NCBI GenBank assembly: GCA_930367205.1
Contig: OV884009.1
Span: forward strand, 84,341,189 to 84,405,188
DNA: 64,000 nucleotides
Direction of reading: 5' to 3'
Source of the DNA: Acanthosoma haemorrhoidale
Lineage: Eukaryota; Arthropoda; Insecta; Hemiptera; Acanthosomatidae
The notes under the pieces are model-generated. The model was not told the origin of the DNA. It made no database searches and saw nothing but the letters and a program-made list of their open reading frames with translations. Positions 12,204 through 21,908 of this stretch are shown piece after piece (positions within the stretch are counted from its first letter, which is position 1; each line of letters begins with the position of its first letter). A program made the position numbers and the translations under genes.

Positions 12204-13002
12204 CGTCTAGGTCCTGGGATGTTTTCAGGGACAATTTGAGGTTTACGGACTCCGTAAGAAGCTGGCGGAAGTTGTCCCAGTCAACTGGGCCCCTAATAAA
12301 TGAAGGAGGAGGCAGTTTGTGAATTGGTCTTAGGGAAATGGTTAATAATAAAGGACTATGATCAGAGGAGAGGTTATCGAGGCGCGTGAGTGAATAGTTA
12401 AGTGTTCCTAAACTATTGTAAAAAAAGAAGTCAAGGAGATCAGGATTTCGGTTGAGATCAGATGGCCAATAGGTGGCTGTGTCAGGAGTGATAGTGGAGC
12501 AATGTTTCCGTGTGAGTGCAGACAGCAAAGCACGTCCTCGTGTATTATTGGATCTTGACCCCCAGTGTTGGTGCTTCGCATTAAAGTCCCCACCCACAAG
12601 GAAACGATGTCCTATGGAGTCTAGAAAGGAGATGAATTGGGAGTCGGAAATGGATTTATTGGGAGGGCAGTACACTGATGCTAGTGTAAGGGGAAAAGTG
12701 AAGGTGGTGATTGACACTGCAGTGGATTGAAGGAAATCATGTGCCACCAGAGGAACTATGTGGTGGGATATGGAGTTATGGACAATGACAGCGGTACCTG
12801 CATGAGCTGTTCCAACTGGGTGATCAGTTCGATAAGTCTTGTACTGTCGAACAGTAAATGGTCGTTTACTCGTTAGTCTTGTTTCAGTAATGAGAGCTAC
12901 GTCGATGTTTTTGTCGTGGAGTAGTGCTGTCAGTTCGTTAGTGTGGGTGCGAACACCATTCGCATTCCAAAGGAGAATGGATAAGGAGTCGGAAGGATCC
13001 AC
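12133..13002 (-). pseudogene. Jockey ORF2 APE-type endonuclease domain (copy B)
   Basis: An open block of 289 codons that starts directly after the ORF1 stop. The visible start codon is GTG, probably a mutated ATG. The catalytic layout of the exonuclease/endonuclease/phosphatase fold is complete: LLWNANG near residue 9, ITETRL near 40, GGDFNAKHQHWGS near 137, and NLSSDHSPLL near 217. In the family this domain nicks the target DNA. The ORF shifts frame at its C-terminal end (about 12150), so it is separated from the RT. The adjacent ORF1 stop and ORF2 start suggest termination-reinitiation for ORF2 in the ancestor. Confidence 0.85.
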
Positions 13003-13601
13003 TTATGGATTTTGTTTAACGGGGATAAGGTAGGAGACAAGATTTGTAAGAAGGGAAATGAGAGGGGTAATTAGGGTTCTGAACTCTGTAAGGAATGAGG
13101 TTAATAGGCTAGTAAGGTCCGAAGAACTTGAAGGTGGAGGAATATGCGAGATGTGTGGTTGAGGATGGGATTGAGCTTGAGGGTTAACGGGATGAATGGA
13201 ATGCTGGGAAAGGTGATCTTGTGGACAGGGAGTGGGCGGTGCCTGTGACTGCTCTCTGTTACAAACGGCATCGGCAAAAGAGACAAAAGGCCTCAAATTT
13301 CTGGCTGGGCCGCTTCTTGCTGCAAGTTTTTTCTCTTCTGGCTGTTGACGTTGTTCTGTCCTGGACTTCAGTGTTCTGTATGCCTCGCAGCCCTTGTAGT
13401 TGGCTGGATGTCCTTGCTGGCAAAGCACGCATACTGCAGGCGATTTAAGGGGCTTTTTGCACAATTCGGTTTTGTGCTGCCCACTGCCCTTAACACACCT
13501 GGGAGGGTGGTGGCAGTAAGATTATGTATGCCCATACGCCTGACAGTTATGGCACTGGACGATATCGCGATTGGGATACGGTTTTTCAACCTGTACCCTA
13601 G
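13003..13601 (-). pseudogene. Jockey ORF1 C-terminal zinc-knuckle region (copy B)
   Basis: It starts mid-protein at the 5' truncation point, with VEKPYPNRDIVQCHNCQAYG (first CCHC knuckle). It continues through CKKPLKSPAVCVLCQQGHPA and a Pro/Ser/His-rich tail, then TSFLTEFRTLITPLISL, ending at a TAA at 13005-13003. Knuckles of this kind bind element RNA. At least one frame change occurs near 13465-13520. The next codon starts the ORF2 endonuclease. Confidence 0.75.
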
Positions 13602-13615
13602 TTCCCCTAACTCTA
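13602..13615 (+). repeat. Target-site duplication (14 bp, right)
   Basis: ttcccctaactcta, the partner of 10123-10136. Confidence 0.9.
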
Positions 13616-14424
13616 GCATCAGTGTACTGCCCTCCCAATAAATCCATTTCTGATTCATAATTCATCTCCGTTCTTGACTCCATTGGGCATCGTTTCTTTG
13701 TGGGTGGGGATTTTAACGTAAAGCACCAACATTGGGGCTCAAGATCCACAAATACACGAGCACGTGCTTTGCTCTCAGCATTCGCACGGAAACATTGCTC
13801 CACTATCTCTCCTGACACAGCCACCTATTAGCCATCTTATCCTAACCGAAATCTTGATGTTCTTGACATATTTTTCTACAATAGTTTAGGAATACTAAAC
13901 TATTCACTTACACGCCTTGACAACCTCTCCTCCGATCATAGCCCTTTGATCCTTACCATTTCACTAAGACCTATCCACAAACTGCCTCCTCCTTCATTTA
14001 TTAGGGGCCCAGTTGATTGGGACTACTTCCGCCAGATTCTTACAGACTCTGTAGACCTCAAAGTACCCCTGAAAACATCCCAAGACTTAGATGATGCAGT
14101 GCATTCCTTCACTACTCGGATCCAGAGGTCGGTCTGGGAGGCATCTTCACCCCACCGTCATCCAAAAATTCACAATCAAAATCCTTTACCTCAGTATCTC
14201 AAAGACCTAATCCAATCAAAACGCCACTCTAGAACAGTGTGGCAAAGATCCCGACATCCTGCTGATCGCCGCTCGTACAATCAGTACTGCCGATTGGTAA
14301 AGCGGCGATTGGCATCCTTCCGTTCCGATTCTTTCAATTCCTACCTCTCCTCTCTGTCTACCAGGGATAACTCGTTGTGGAATGTAACCAAAAAAATCCT
14401 AAAGTATCAACCTGTTTCACATCC

Positions 14425-14440
14425 ACTCCGTCGTGATGAT
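14425..14440 (+). repeat. Target-site duplication (16 bp, left)
   Basis: actccgtcgtgatgat, repeated exactly at 14625-14640 around the 184-bp insert. Confidence 0.9.
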
Positions 14441-14624
14441 ATCACAATTACTTATAGCCCAATGAGGCAGATTGTCATTTCGTCATAATAAAGTTGTTGT
14501 TGATTGACTATTGATAAATATATTAGTTACCTAAAATAATTTACTAATTCAATCGGAAATATTTTAGTTATGATATTTGTATCGACCCTTTCAAATTGAA
14601 TGATGTAATAATAATTGATTTTTG
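14441..14624 (+). mobile_element. 184-bp Jockey-tail insertion with extra 3' sequence
   Basis: The insert starts with about 55 bp of the Jockey 3' terminus (cacaattacttatagcccaa ... cataataaagttgttgttg). It then carries about 115 bp that is not present at any other Jockey end in the window and finishes in an AT-rich tail. The 16-bp duplication proves a single insertion. The extra segment could be a 3'-transduced flank of the source copy. Confidence 0.8.
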
Positions 14625-14640
14625 ACTCCGTCGTGATGAT
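14625..14640 (+). repeat. Target-site duplication (16 bp, right)
   Basis: actccgtcgtgatgat, the partner of 14425-14440. After it the copy C linker continues uninterrupted. Confidence 0.9.
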
Positions 14641-16050
14641 GGGTCCTGGGCGGCTTCGGATGGAGATAGGTCGGAGGAATTTGCTCTGCATCTTACCCAT
14701 ACTTTCACACCTCACCTTTCACATCAAAACCATACTCACAGCACAACTGTGGAAGATTTCCTCACTTCACCTATTCCTCTCTCCCTTCCACCAAAAGCCG
14801 TTAATCCCTCTGAGGTCAAATACCTTCTGAAAAACTTACCTCACCGAAAATCCCCTGGATGTGATCTTCTTACTCCTCAAATTCTCAAACAACTTCCTCC
14901 TAAAGCCATAATCTTCCTAACCTATGTATATAATTGCATTATCCGAACGACGCACTTTCCTCTCCTCTGGAAACATTCCATTATTGTCCTATTCGCCAAA
15001 CCCGGTAAACCACCCAATGAAGCCTCATCTTACCGTCCCATAAGCCTACTCCCTATCCTCTCAAAAATATTTGAGAAACTTCTACTGAAAGGTCTACTCT
15101 TAATTATAGAATCCAAAATCCTTTTTCCTACAGATCAGTTTGGTTTCCGTCTACGACATTTATCTGCTCAACAAGGCATTTGCGTCGTTTCCTCATTTCC
15201 TCAGCCCTTGAAACCAAAATGTATTTCACTTTGTAAATTAGTAATTTGTTTTCTATTGCGAGATGGGATACCCTTTGAAGTAGCCTGTACAGTTGTCCAA
15301 AACGTCTGTTTAGCCTCGTATGTGGGTTCCAGGTCAGCCGTTTGTCAAGATGGAAGCCTAAGTATCGTACTAATAGAGCTCATAGTTTTGCTGGATCTAG
15401 CTCAAGCTTTTGACAGGGTTTGGCATCAGGGTTGTTTTACAAGCTCAAAAAATATTTACCACAGACTCTTATCCTAATCCTACAGTCTTACCTTTCAAAC
15501 CGCTTATTCCAAGAGCGCTGTGGCTTAGAATATTCTAACTACTTTACTACCCCATAAAAGCAAGAGTACCACAGGGCAGTGTCCTGGGTCCTATTCTTTA
15601 TAACATATGCACCACTGATGCCATACACAACGCTGATGCTGTGAACTGTACAGACTACTTCAAAGGACATCCCATTTCTCAATACAAAACAAATTACTAA
15701 TTTACAAAGTTATTCTTAAGCCAATCTGGACATACCGAATAGAGCTATGTGGAGCAGCAAAAAAGTCGAACATCAAGCGTATCCAATACTTTAAATCAAA
15801 AGTCCTGAGAACATTACTAAATGCCCTTTCTTACGTCAACAACAAAAACCTTCATAACGATCTTTATATACCTTACATTATCGAACTCATCTTTTCCAAG
15901 TTTATGAAATTCCACTGTAGCCTTTCCAACCACACTAATCCCGTAGCATAGTCATTGCACAGCACCACTCATCCCTATAAGCTTCCTCGGAGACTGAAAC
16001 GGAAGTGGCTTCGTGAGCTGCTATAAATTCGTGACAGTGGGAGTCCTGGC
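14641..16050 (+). pseudogene. Jockey ORF2 reverse transcriptase remnants (copy C)
   Basis: An open stretch from 14749 carries the RT fingers/palm start: LPHRKSPGCDLLTPQILKQL, KPGKPPNEASSYRPISLLP and FPTDQFGFRLRHLSAQQG. At 15230 the sense sequence is broken by an inverted segment. It resumes at about 15385 with LDLAQAFDRVWHQ (RT motif A), then GSVLGPILYN. The FADD block is deleted (about 15625-15645). The thumb and C-terminal parts follow with stops to about 16025. It is therefore catalytically dead. It retains RT sequence that copy B lacks, so together the two copies show the family's full domain order. Confidence 0.8.
15230..15371 (-). repeat. Inverted ~142-bp duplicate of RT thumb sequence inside copy C
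   Basis: This segment reads in reverse relative to the surrounding element. It corresponds to the region around YLGF...LKRQELNRRF of ORF2 (compare copy B at about 10777-10932). Part of the same sequence also occurs in normal orientation at about 15650-15710, so it is an inverted duplication rather than a simple inversion. Confidence 0.75.
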
Positions 16051-16366
16051 TATGGCCAGTTTCTCCAATCATGTCCTGAGCGTATGTGGCTCTCACACTT
16101 TTGGTAAGCCTCCACTGGCTCGTATCCGGATATGTGGCTGAAGGATGGGGTGGGGGACTTCCAAATACCCTGCTTCCATTTTACGTGCAAGGGGGGTGAC
16201 AATCGAGTGGATTTGGGAGGCTTCTGGGCTGTTTGTAAATACTGTATGAATGAGCGAGTGAGTAAAAATTGTAAATATGGTATGAATGAGAGCATTTATT
16301 ACAATTACTTATTGCCCAATAAGGCAGATTGTAATTTTAGCATAATAAAGAAGTTACTACTACTAA
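16050..16366 (+). other. Jockey copy A/C 3' UTR and end
   Basis: It contains the shared terminal block (gaatgagagcatttattaca; cccaataaggcagattgtaa) and ends in gcataataaagaagttac followed by a short tac/taa-rich tail instead of poly(A). Confidence 0.8.
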
Positions 16367-16369
16367 TAT

Positions 16370-16887
16370 TTAAGTAACGGAGTGGCGACTAGCTTTATAA
16401 TTGATATTGTACCGAAACTGTGGAACTATTCTGCACTATTGTACAGCTATAACCTTTAATTATGGTTATTTCCCTAATTGTCACACTGAATCCTGATTAA
16501 ATCCCTATGACACATGCCGGACTAATTAGTGCAGAGGTCCTCTGGACGGCGGCAGTGCCTAAAATGTTGGCAATTCTCTCTTTAACCTCGGCCCTGTCGA
16601 AAATATATTGGCAATATAATCTGATGACACGGCTCGCATCCAAAGCAATAACTGATTGATGGTCATATCAAATCCCTTTATAGCAGCCCCTATGTTCCCT
16701 TATAAGAGAGTTATTGAATTATATCAGACCATAACTGATACTCCTTGCCTTCGATGGGTTTTATGCATATCGATAGCGGGCCTAGAAAATATTCTGAAAG
16801 AAAGCAATTTTGTGATCAATATCGTTTCTTTTATAACATCACTACTTTTAAAAGAAAAAACCGTTAAAACATAATTTTATGTATTTA
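16370..16887. other. Unassigned spacer
   Basis: The stretch lies between the end of the composite Jockey and the LTR element. It is moderately GC-richer near 16500-16780, without a recognisable domain or repeat end. Possibly another decayed element. Confidence 0.35.
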
Positions 16888-17065
16888 AGTTATCGTCTCC
16901 CGGCTGTAGACGATCAAAATAGAGAGAATAAGGATGGTAATAATACCCGCTGGTTCGATTGTTAACTGGCTTTATTATCTTCTCATCCTATATCTATACA
17001 CGGCCTTTGTTTACATTAGGGCCTGGGGTATTAGGACTAACATTTTTTTGCCACTAGTCATAACA
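16888..17065 (-). repeat. 3' LTR (178 bp)
   Basis: On the minus strand it starts TGTTATGACTAGTGGC and ends CGATAACT. It aligns throughout with 21052-21226. The polypurine tract (ggtagggggg on the minus strand, 17066-17075) abuts it. Confidence 0.85.
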
Positions 17066-17127
17066 CCCCCCTACCAGTTTACGGACATTCCCTGTAAACT
17101 TATACATACATAATACATTTTTTTTAT

Positions 17128-17990
17128 TATTATCTTCCTTTATTGTGCTAAAATTGCAATCTGCCTTATTAGGCAATAAGTAATTAAGATAAATGCTCTC
17201 ATTCATACCATATTTACAATTCATCATTCACTCGCTCATTCAGACAATATTTACCGACAGCCCAGAGGCCTCCCAAATCCACATGTTTGTCACCTCTCTC
17301 GCATACGAAAGAGGAAGCGAAGTCTTGGGAAGTCCGTCCCACGCTCCTCCGTCAGCCACATCACCGGATAAGAGCCAGTGGAGGCTTACCAAAAGCGTGA
17401 GAGCCACATACGCTCAGGACATGATTGGAGAAACTGGCCATAGCCAGGACTCACACTGTCACGCGTTTATAGCAGCTCACGAAGCCATTTCCGTTTTAGT
17501 CTCCGAGGAGGATTATAGGGATGAGTGGTGCTGTGCAATGACTATGCTAGGGGATTAGGGTGGTTGGAAAGGCTACAGTGGAATTTCATAAACTTGGAAG
17601 GGATGAGTTCAAGAATGTAGGGTATATTAAGATCGTTATGAAGGGTTTTGTTGCTGACGTAATTAGGGGCATTTACTATTTTTCTCGGGACTTTTGATTG
17701 AAAGGATTGGATACGCTTGATATTCGACTTTTTTTCTGTCCCCCATATAAATAAACTAGTGGACAAGACTTGCGACAAAGGATGAATGTAATATGGGAAC
17801 ATTCTCTTCATGAACTTTGATCCGCCATTGGTTGCACCTATACTCGATCTCGTCTAGGTCTTTTTGAAGGTTATGGGATGCCATGTCGGGGTCTGGGTGG
17901 GATGACTAGACTACTGTATCATCTTAATGTGGCCAAGATGGTATTGGGAGTAGAGGGGATGTCAGCAGTGTATACGTTATTATATATACT
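17128..17990 (-). mobile_element. 5'-truncated Jockey copy inside the LTR element (copy D)
   Basis: On the minus strand it contains the RT C-terminal region (KSNIKRIQSFQSKVPRKIVN at about 17690), the 3' UTR and the standard 3' terminal block (at 17135-17230 on the plus strand). Relative to copy B about 230 bp are missing near 17745. It splits the 3' non-coding part of the host LTR element, so it inserted later. No clear target duplication was found. Confidence 0.8.
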
Positions 17991-18155
17991 ACGCCGGGAA
18001 ACTCCGGCTCCGCACTAGTAACATCAGCTGCTCCAAATGCAATCAAAAGCAAAATACATCGCCCTTCGTTTTATCGGGAGAGTGATGCTATCGATCGTGA
18101 CCACGTTATGTTCGTGGATGGCAATCGCCCGGAAAGGCCCCTCGTATCGTGCTAG

Positions 18156-19279
18156 TTATTTTCCTCTGTTGTAGCTCTTTCGGCTATACACGATTGCACC
18201 GAGTTTGAGTTTCCCCATGATAGCGCGGTCCTGGAGGTTGACTCGCACCACAGGCCGGCGTTTCGTCTCTTTAAGTTCGCTCTGAACGGTCGCCCCCTGC
18301 TTCCCTAGTGCGATACGATTATTGACGACGCACGCTGCCATGTCGTCATCTACGACTGTGCTCCTGTCATCTCTCCGATCCAGCTATCGGGGTCCGTAAG
18401 TCGCCTGCTAGCATATGCGATTGGTCTCTCTCCTCCGTCACGATCTTGTGAGAGTACCGCCCCCAACGCGTAATCACTGGCGTTCGTGGTAATGGTGAAC
18501 GGGAGTGCGAAATTCGGGAAGACGAGGATAGGCTCCCCCTGTAACCGTTTCATGTACCACCGAACGTTGTTCTCTATCTCCGAGATGATAATGACCTTCT
18601 GTCCCTTCCTGAGAAGATTATTGATCGGGACGAGGCATTACGCCATTTCCGGTACGAGCCATCGATAATAGTTTAGCGATCCGTGAAAGCGCCAGATTCC
18701 TTTGACTTCCTTCGGAATGGTCATCCTCTAAATCGCCTCGAGTTTGCTCCGATTTGGTTGCACTCCCTCTCTTGAAATGATATGGCCCACAGATCGTACT
18801 TGTTCTCGGCCAAGAAGCACTTTTTCCGCTCAAAATTTCAGCCTGAACTTCTTGTTCTTTTGGGACACCTGTCTCAAGTGCTTTTGGGATTCTTCCTAGC
18901 TTCGGCTGAAATTTAGGAGATCGTCCATATATATTTGCAATAGTGTTTCTCGATGCCTCTCAAGAGTTCGTCTTTGGGCTGTTATCGGCGCGTTCTGTAG
19001 CCCGAACGACATTCTGGTGAACTTGTAGTGCCCGTGTTCGAATGTGAACGCCGTCATGTGCTTATCTCCCTGATGCATCTGTATTTGATGATATCCAGCC
19101 TTCAGATCGAGTGTGCTGAATATCGTCGCTCCACTTAGTCGGTCGAGAAACTCCTCGAGGCAAGAAAATCGAGGAATGGGGTATTTTTTGTCGACGGTAT
19201 TCTCATTCAGTTTCCTGTAGTTGATGTCTATTCGGTACCTTTCATCTCCGACTACTCCTTTCTTTTTTACGGCCCACAC
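18156..19279 (-). pseudogene. Ty3/gypsy pol remnant: RT, RNase H start and pol C-terminus
   Basis: The minus strand shows an RT fingers/palm block (19279-18896) with YRIDINYRKLNENTVDKKYP, FSTLDLKAGYHQIQM and the catalytic IYMDDLLNFSRS. A broken connection region follows, then an RNase H start (PFTITTNASDYALGAVLSQD, 18553-18350), where the usual catalytic TDAS is NAS, i.e. the Asp is replaced. The last block (18341-18156) matches the final pol residues of the 43718 element (KLKLGAIVYSRK versus ELEIGTIVYKKR). Most of RNase H and all integrase core motifs are missing. The family role is reverse transcription and integration of element RNA. Confidence 0.8.
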
Positions 19280-19399
19280 AGGGCAATTGTATGGAGAATT
19301 GCTACGATTTCCTGCCTCTTCATGCCCTGCTGATACTTCTTTTCCTTGACATACGTCACACAGTGATTTAGCAGTATCTCGTGTACCGTTACGCTGTTA

Positions 19400-19949
19400 T
19401 TTCAAGTTTATAGCCCCTCTTTGAACAAAATTTCGGCGTACTATTCCCTAATTTTCTTTTCACCGTCTTCCTCTCCCTTAACTGTCCTGATTTCCTCCTT
19501 TCCGACCTCCAGGGTCCTAGTACATCGGTACGGTTTTTTTCCTATTCTGATGGACCACATCCCCTCTCTGTGCCTCATCTTTGCTCCTACCTTTCCCAGG
19601 AAGTAGTAGTATTCCTGCGGCAACTTTTCCACCACGTGTATCGTCCTTTTATCGTTGTATTTTCTTGTCCTTATCCGTCCATCTAGCCAAACCCATCGCC
19701 ATTTCGTCTTCAACTTCGCAAGGCCCACCCAGTGTCACTAGTTTACACACGCATGGTTGGATGTGGGACGCCCTCTCCTCGGTGCATAATTTTCTCGCCA
19801 CCGTTCTGCTGAGGATAGTACAGAAGCTCCCTGCGTCAACCAGACAGACACCTCACCCCTCTCGCCACTCGGATAATGGGTATACCGCCGTAATTTCCAC
19901 TCACACTATAATTTGTTAACGTGTGGGCACCCCTCTGCCCGCTCGTTCC
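19400..19949 (-). pseudogene. Ty3/gypsy pol start/protease region, degraded
   Basis: Downstream of the gag UGA the same frame continues for about 24 codons to a PIIRV motif that aligns with the protease start of the 43718 element. It then degrades, and the DTG catalytic triad is not preserved. An open stretch at 19728-19441 (LPQEYYYFLGKVGAKM and RIGKKPYRCTRTLEVGKEEI) aligns with the protease/linker region of the intact relative. Confidence 0.6.
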
Positions 19950-20897
19950 TCAGGCCACCGCTTGTCTTTTCCTTCCATCATCCGCGCACTGCCGCCTTCC
20001 CCTTCCGTGGTCCCTGCCATCCTCTCCTCTGTCGCCTCTACAGCTCCCGGGTTCATTCTCTTTTTCCTCCGCCTCTGAGGCTCCCGACGTTTTCGATGGT
20101 TCAGAGAGGGTCCTGTTTCTCCCCCTCAACCCCTGCGCCTTTACTTCCATAGGTTCCGGCCAATACCTCTCCGCTCTTCGGTAAAGGTACGGACACTGCC
20201 TAGCGAGGTGCCCTTCCATCCCACATTGGTATCATTTTGGGCGTGGGCACTGTGCTCCCAGGTGTCTGACTTTCCCAAATCCGTGACATCGTCGTTCCTC
20301 CCTCCTTCCTCCAGTTCTAGGTATTCCATAGCCTGGCATTCTCCCTTCTGCCATCGTCCTTTTTCTTTCCACATGCGGTGGCTCCCTTCTTTTCTAAATT
20401 TGCTGTGGCATTCTAGGTTTACGGTATGTCACCTTGTATCAACCTGTCTCCTCCACTTCCTGCTGGCCTTCCTCTTCACGGGGGCTAGTATCCATTAGGT
20501 CTTCCGCCAGGTTTATCGTTTCTCTCATATTTTGGGTAATATTGTTGAACCGTGCCAACAGTTCCCCGGCGTTCAGGTTATATACACTGTATATACGTTA
20601 AATACTGTTAAATACACAGGACTCACCAGGTCTGCTTTTATTGATTCAGCATCCTGGGTCTAGTAGGCCTTTTGTCGCTTTTACTCTCTCGATAATTTTA
20701 CCACCTCCTTGAATGAAGTGATTTAACTCACCCAGCTCTCCAGAAAATTTCTCCAGTTTGAATATTGTCCTTTTCAGGTCCTGTGACTTCGCTGCTCGCA
20801 CCTTCATATAGGTAAGGGAGTTTGCATGAGCTTCGGGCAAAGTTATGCTCGGTAATGGAGGTGGCACTTTGAAGGCTGCCGGTGGTAACTCTACCAT
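19950..20897 (-). pseudogene. Ty3/gypsy gag remnant
   Basis: The start at 20897 (MVELPPAAFKVPPPLPSI) and the segment LKRTIFKLEKFSGELGELNH match gag of the elements at 27252 and 48726. The middle is shortened and frame-broken. Two zinc knuckles survive near 20190-20290, and the tail ends at an in-frame TGA (19952-19950). Gag forms the particle and binds RNA. The TGA has the same GCC-TGA-GGA context as in the intact relative. Confidence 0.75.
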
Positions 20898-21034
20898 TTT
20901 ACTGGGTTTAAAAATAAAGATAGATGAAAAACGAAAAGAGAGTATCCAGAGAAAAGAGAGACAACCAGAAAGTAAAGGAAAAGCGAAAAAATAATTAATT
21001 GCCTCACGTGTCGCTTATTCGAACACTCGTTAGC

Positions 21035-21052
21035 TCCCGAATTTCGGTGCCA
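21035..21052 (-). other. Primer-binding site, tRNA-Phe type (decayed)
   Basis: On the plus strand tcccgaatttcggtgcca, which differs at three positions from the 3' end of animal tRNA-Phe (tcccgggtttcggcacca). It lies next to the 5' LTR. Confidence 0.75.
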
Positions 21053-21226
21053 GTTATCGTCTCCCGGATGTGACGATCAAAAAAGAGGAAATAAGTATAG
21101 TAATAATACACAAGTTTGATTGTTAACTGGCTTTATTATCTTCTCATCCTCTGTCTATACACAGTCTTTGTTTACATTAGGCCATGTGGTATTATGCTTA
21201 ACATTGTCTTGCCACTAGCCATAACA
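21052..21226 (-). repeat. 5' LTR (175 bp)
   Basis: The partner of 16888-17065. It is flanked on the outside by a TA-rich stretch (tatatatacatatg). A truncated copy of the same LTR lies at 49506-49585. Confidence 0.85.
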
Positions 21227-21586
21227 TATATATACATATGTATATATGTATGATATGTATGACTCACAAATTCGTTCGCACCTAAGAAATATGATTACAC
21301 TGTCAAAATATTTGTGTTTATTAATCTAGACAAAAAACAACATGAACAAGTTTATCAACCTTTTAGTGGAAATAATTTTAACGTCAGTCCTCTTTATGTG
21401 TTTATCTCTTTAAACTGAAAGTGGTCTAATTTAAATTTCATTTGAAAAGTTTCGACGGTGAAGATTCTATTGCTGATTTTTGGTCAGTTCTAACCACAAA
21501 TCCTACATTTTTTTCATAAGGTATGTATTTGTAGTAGTTGAAAATATATATTACTGTCACTCACACATTATATCATATTATATATA

Positions 21587-21898
21587 TGTAAGTTTAAACG
21601 TAACCGCCAAACTTCGGCACATATGCGAGATGTCCCGACAGAGAGCGCTACTATCAAAGGACGCTTAGTTGTAACCTCCTGATATGGGTACGCTTGTTAA
21701 GACAATGGTCAACTCTAAGTATCGACAATTGTATTGATTCAGGTTAGTTATAAGTTTTATTGGTTTATTGTTATATTTGTAGCGCTAGCTAATGTGTACA
21801 TATGTTTAATATTACAGTTCTAAACTGCATCTGCAAGTGTTCGATTTATACCCTGAGAACCTCCACCTCCTATTAAGTTTCTGAATTCGAAACTTACA
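21587..21898 (+). repeat. 5' LTR (312 bp)
   Basis: It begins TGTAAGTTTAAACG and ends CGAAACTTACA, with short inverted termini TGTAAG/CTTACA. It is matched by 25946-26257. Confidence 0.95.
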
Positions 21899-21908
21899 AA
21901 TCAATACA

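Larger units (their letters stand above)
10137..13601 (-). mobile_element. 5'-truncated Jockey copy inserted in the opposite orientation (copy B)
   Basis: This 3,465-bp minus-strand insertion begins inside ORF1 (5' end near 13601 at the ..RVQVEKPYPN codons) and contains the ORF1 zinc knuckles, ORF2 endonuclease, linker, RT pieces and 3' UTR. Its 3' end is aataaaggatta followed by a short (TA)n rather than poly(A). It is flanked by a 14-bp duplication. The truncated 5' end and tail fit target-primed reverse transcription. Frameshifts and a deletion of roughly 100 bp in the RT region inactivate it. Confidence 0.9.
13602..14440 (+). pseudogene. Jockey ORF2 endonuclease (3' part) and linker (copy C)
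   Basis: It continues copy A from the target duplication: PLTLASVYCPPNKS, FVGGDFNVKHQHWGS and SSDHSPLILTISLRPI, then an open linker (13946-14458) containing LPQYLKDLIQSKRHSRTVWQ. The endonuclease has at least one in-frame stop and frameshifts (around 13660 and 13830). It is interrupted at 14440 by a short insertion. The same stretch is uninterrupted in copy B at about 11865-11885. Confidence 0.8.
8900..16366 (+). mobile_element. Jockey-type retrotransposon split by nested insertions (copy A/C)
   Basis: A plus-strand element runs from ORF1 (8937) through the start of the ORF2 endonuclease (to 10136). It resumes at 13602 with the very next endonuclease codons, then linker, RT remnants and 3' UTR ending with gcataataaag at about 16340-16366. 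The gap is filled by an inverted copy (10137-13601). The exact 14-bp duplication ttcccctaactcta at 10123-10136 and 13602-13615 shows that the two halves are one element. Internal deletions (ORF1 end to endonuclease, and the RT catalytic block), nonsense codons, a 184-bp insertion at 14441 and an inverted duplication at 15230 make it inactive. Confidence 0.85.
16888..21226 (-). mobile_element. Decayed Ty3/gypsy LTR retrotransposon (tRNA-Phe-primed)
   Basis: The element is bounded by two related LTRs (16888-17065 and 21052-21226), with a minus-strand PBS next to the right LTR and a G-rich polypurine tract next to the left one. It encodes gag, protease, RT and part of RNase H, then jumps to the extreme C-terminus of pol, so most of integrase is deleted near 18345-18395. 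A Jockey copy has inserted near the 3' LTR. The LTRs differ at many positions and the flanking tetramers (ttta/tata) match imperfectly, so this is an old insertion. Its protein order matches the intact element at 43718-49001, but its LTRs are different. Confidence 0.85.

Noticed and set aside
12473..13033. Plus-strand open frames (for example 12473-12730, 12839-13033) opposite the endonuclease
   Set aside because: They are antisense shadows of the Jockey ORF1/ORF2 on the minus strand. The similar antisense frame at 13522-13824 is a mixture of shadow and true ORF1 codons across the insertion junction.
13368..13658. A 96-codon minus-strand frame as a gene
   Set aside because: It overlaps Jockey ORF1 zinc-knuckle codons in another frame and crosses the insertion junction at 13601.
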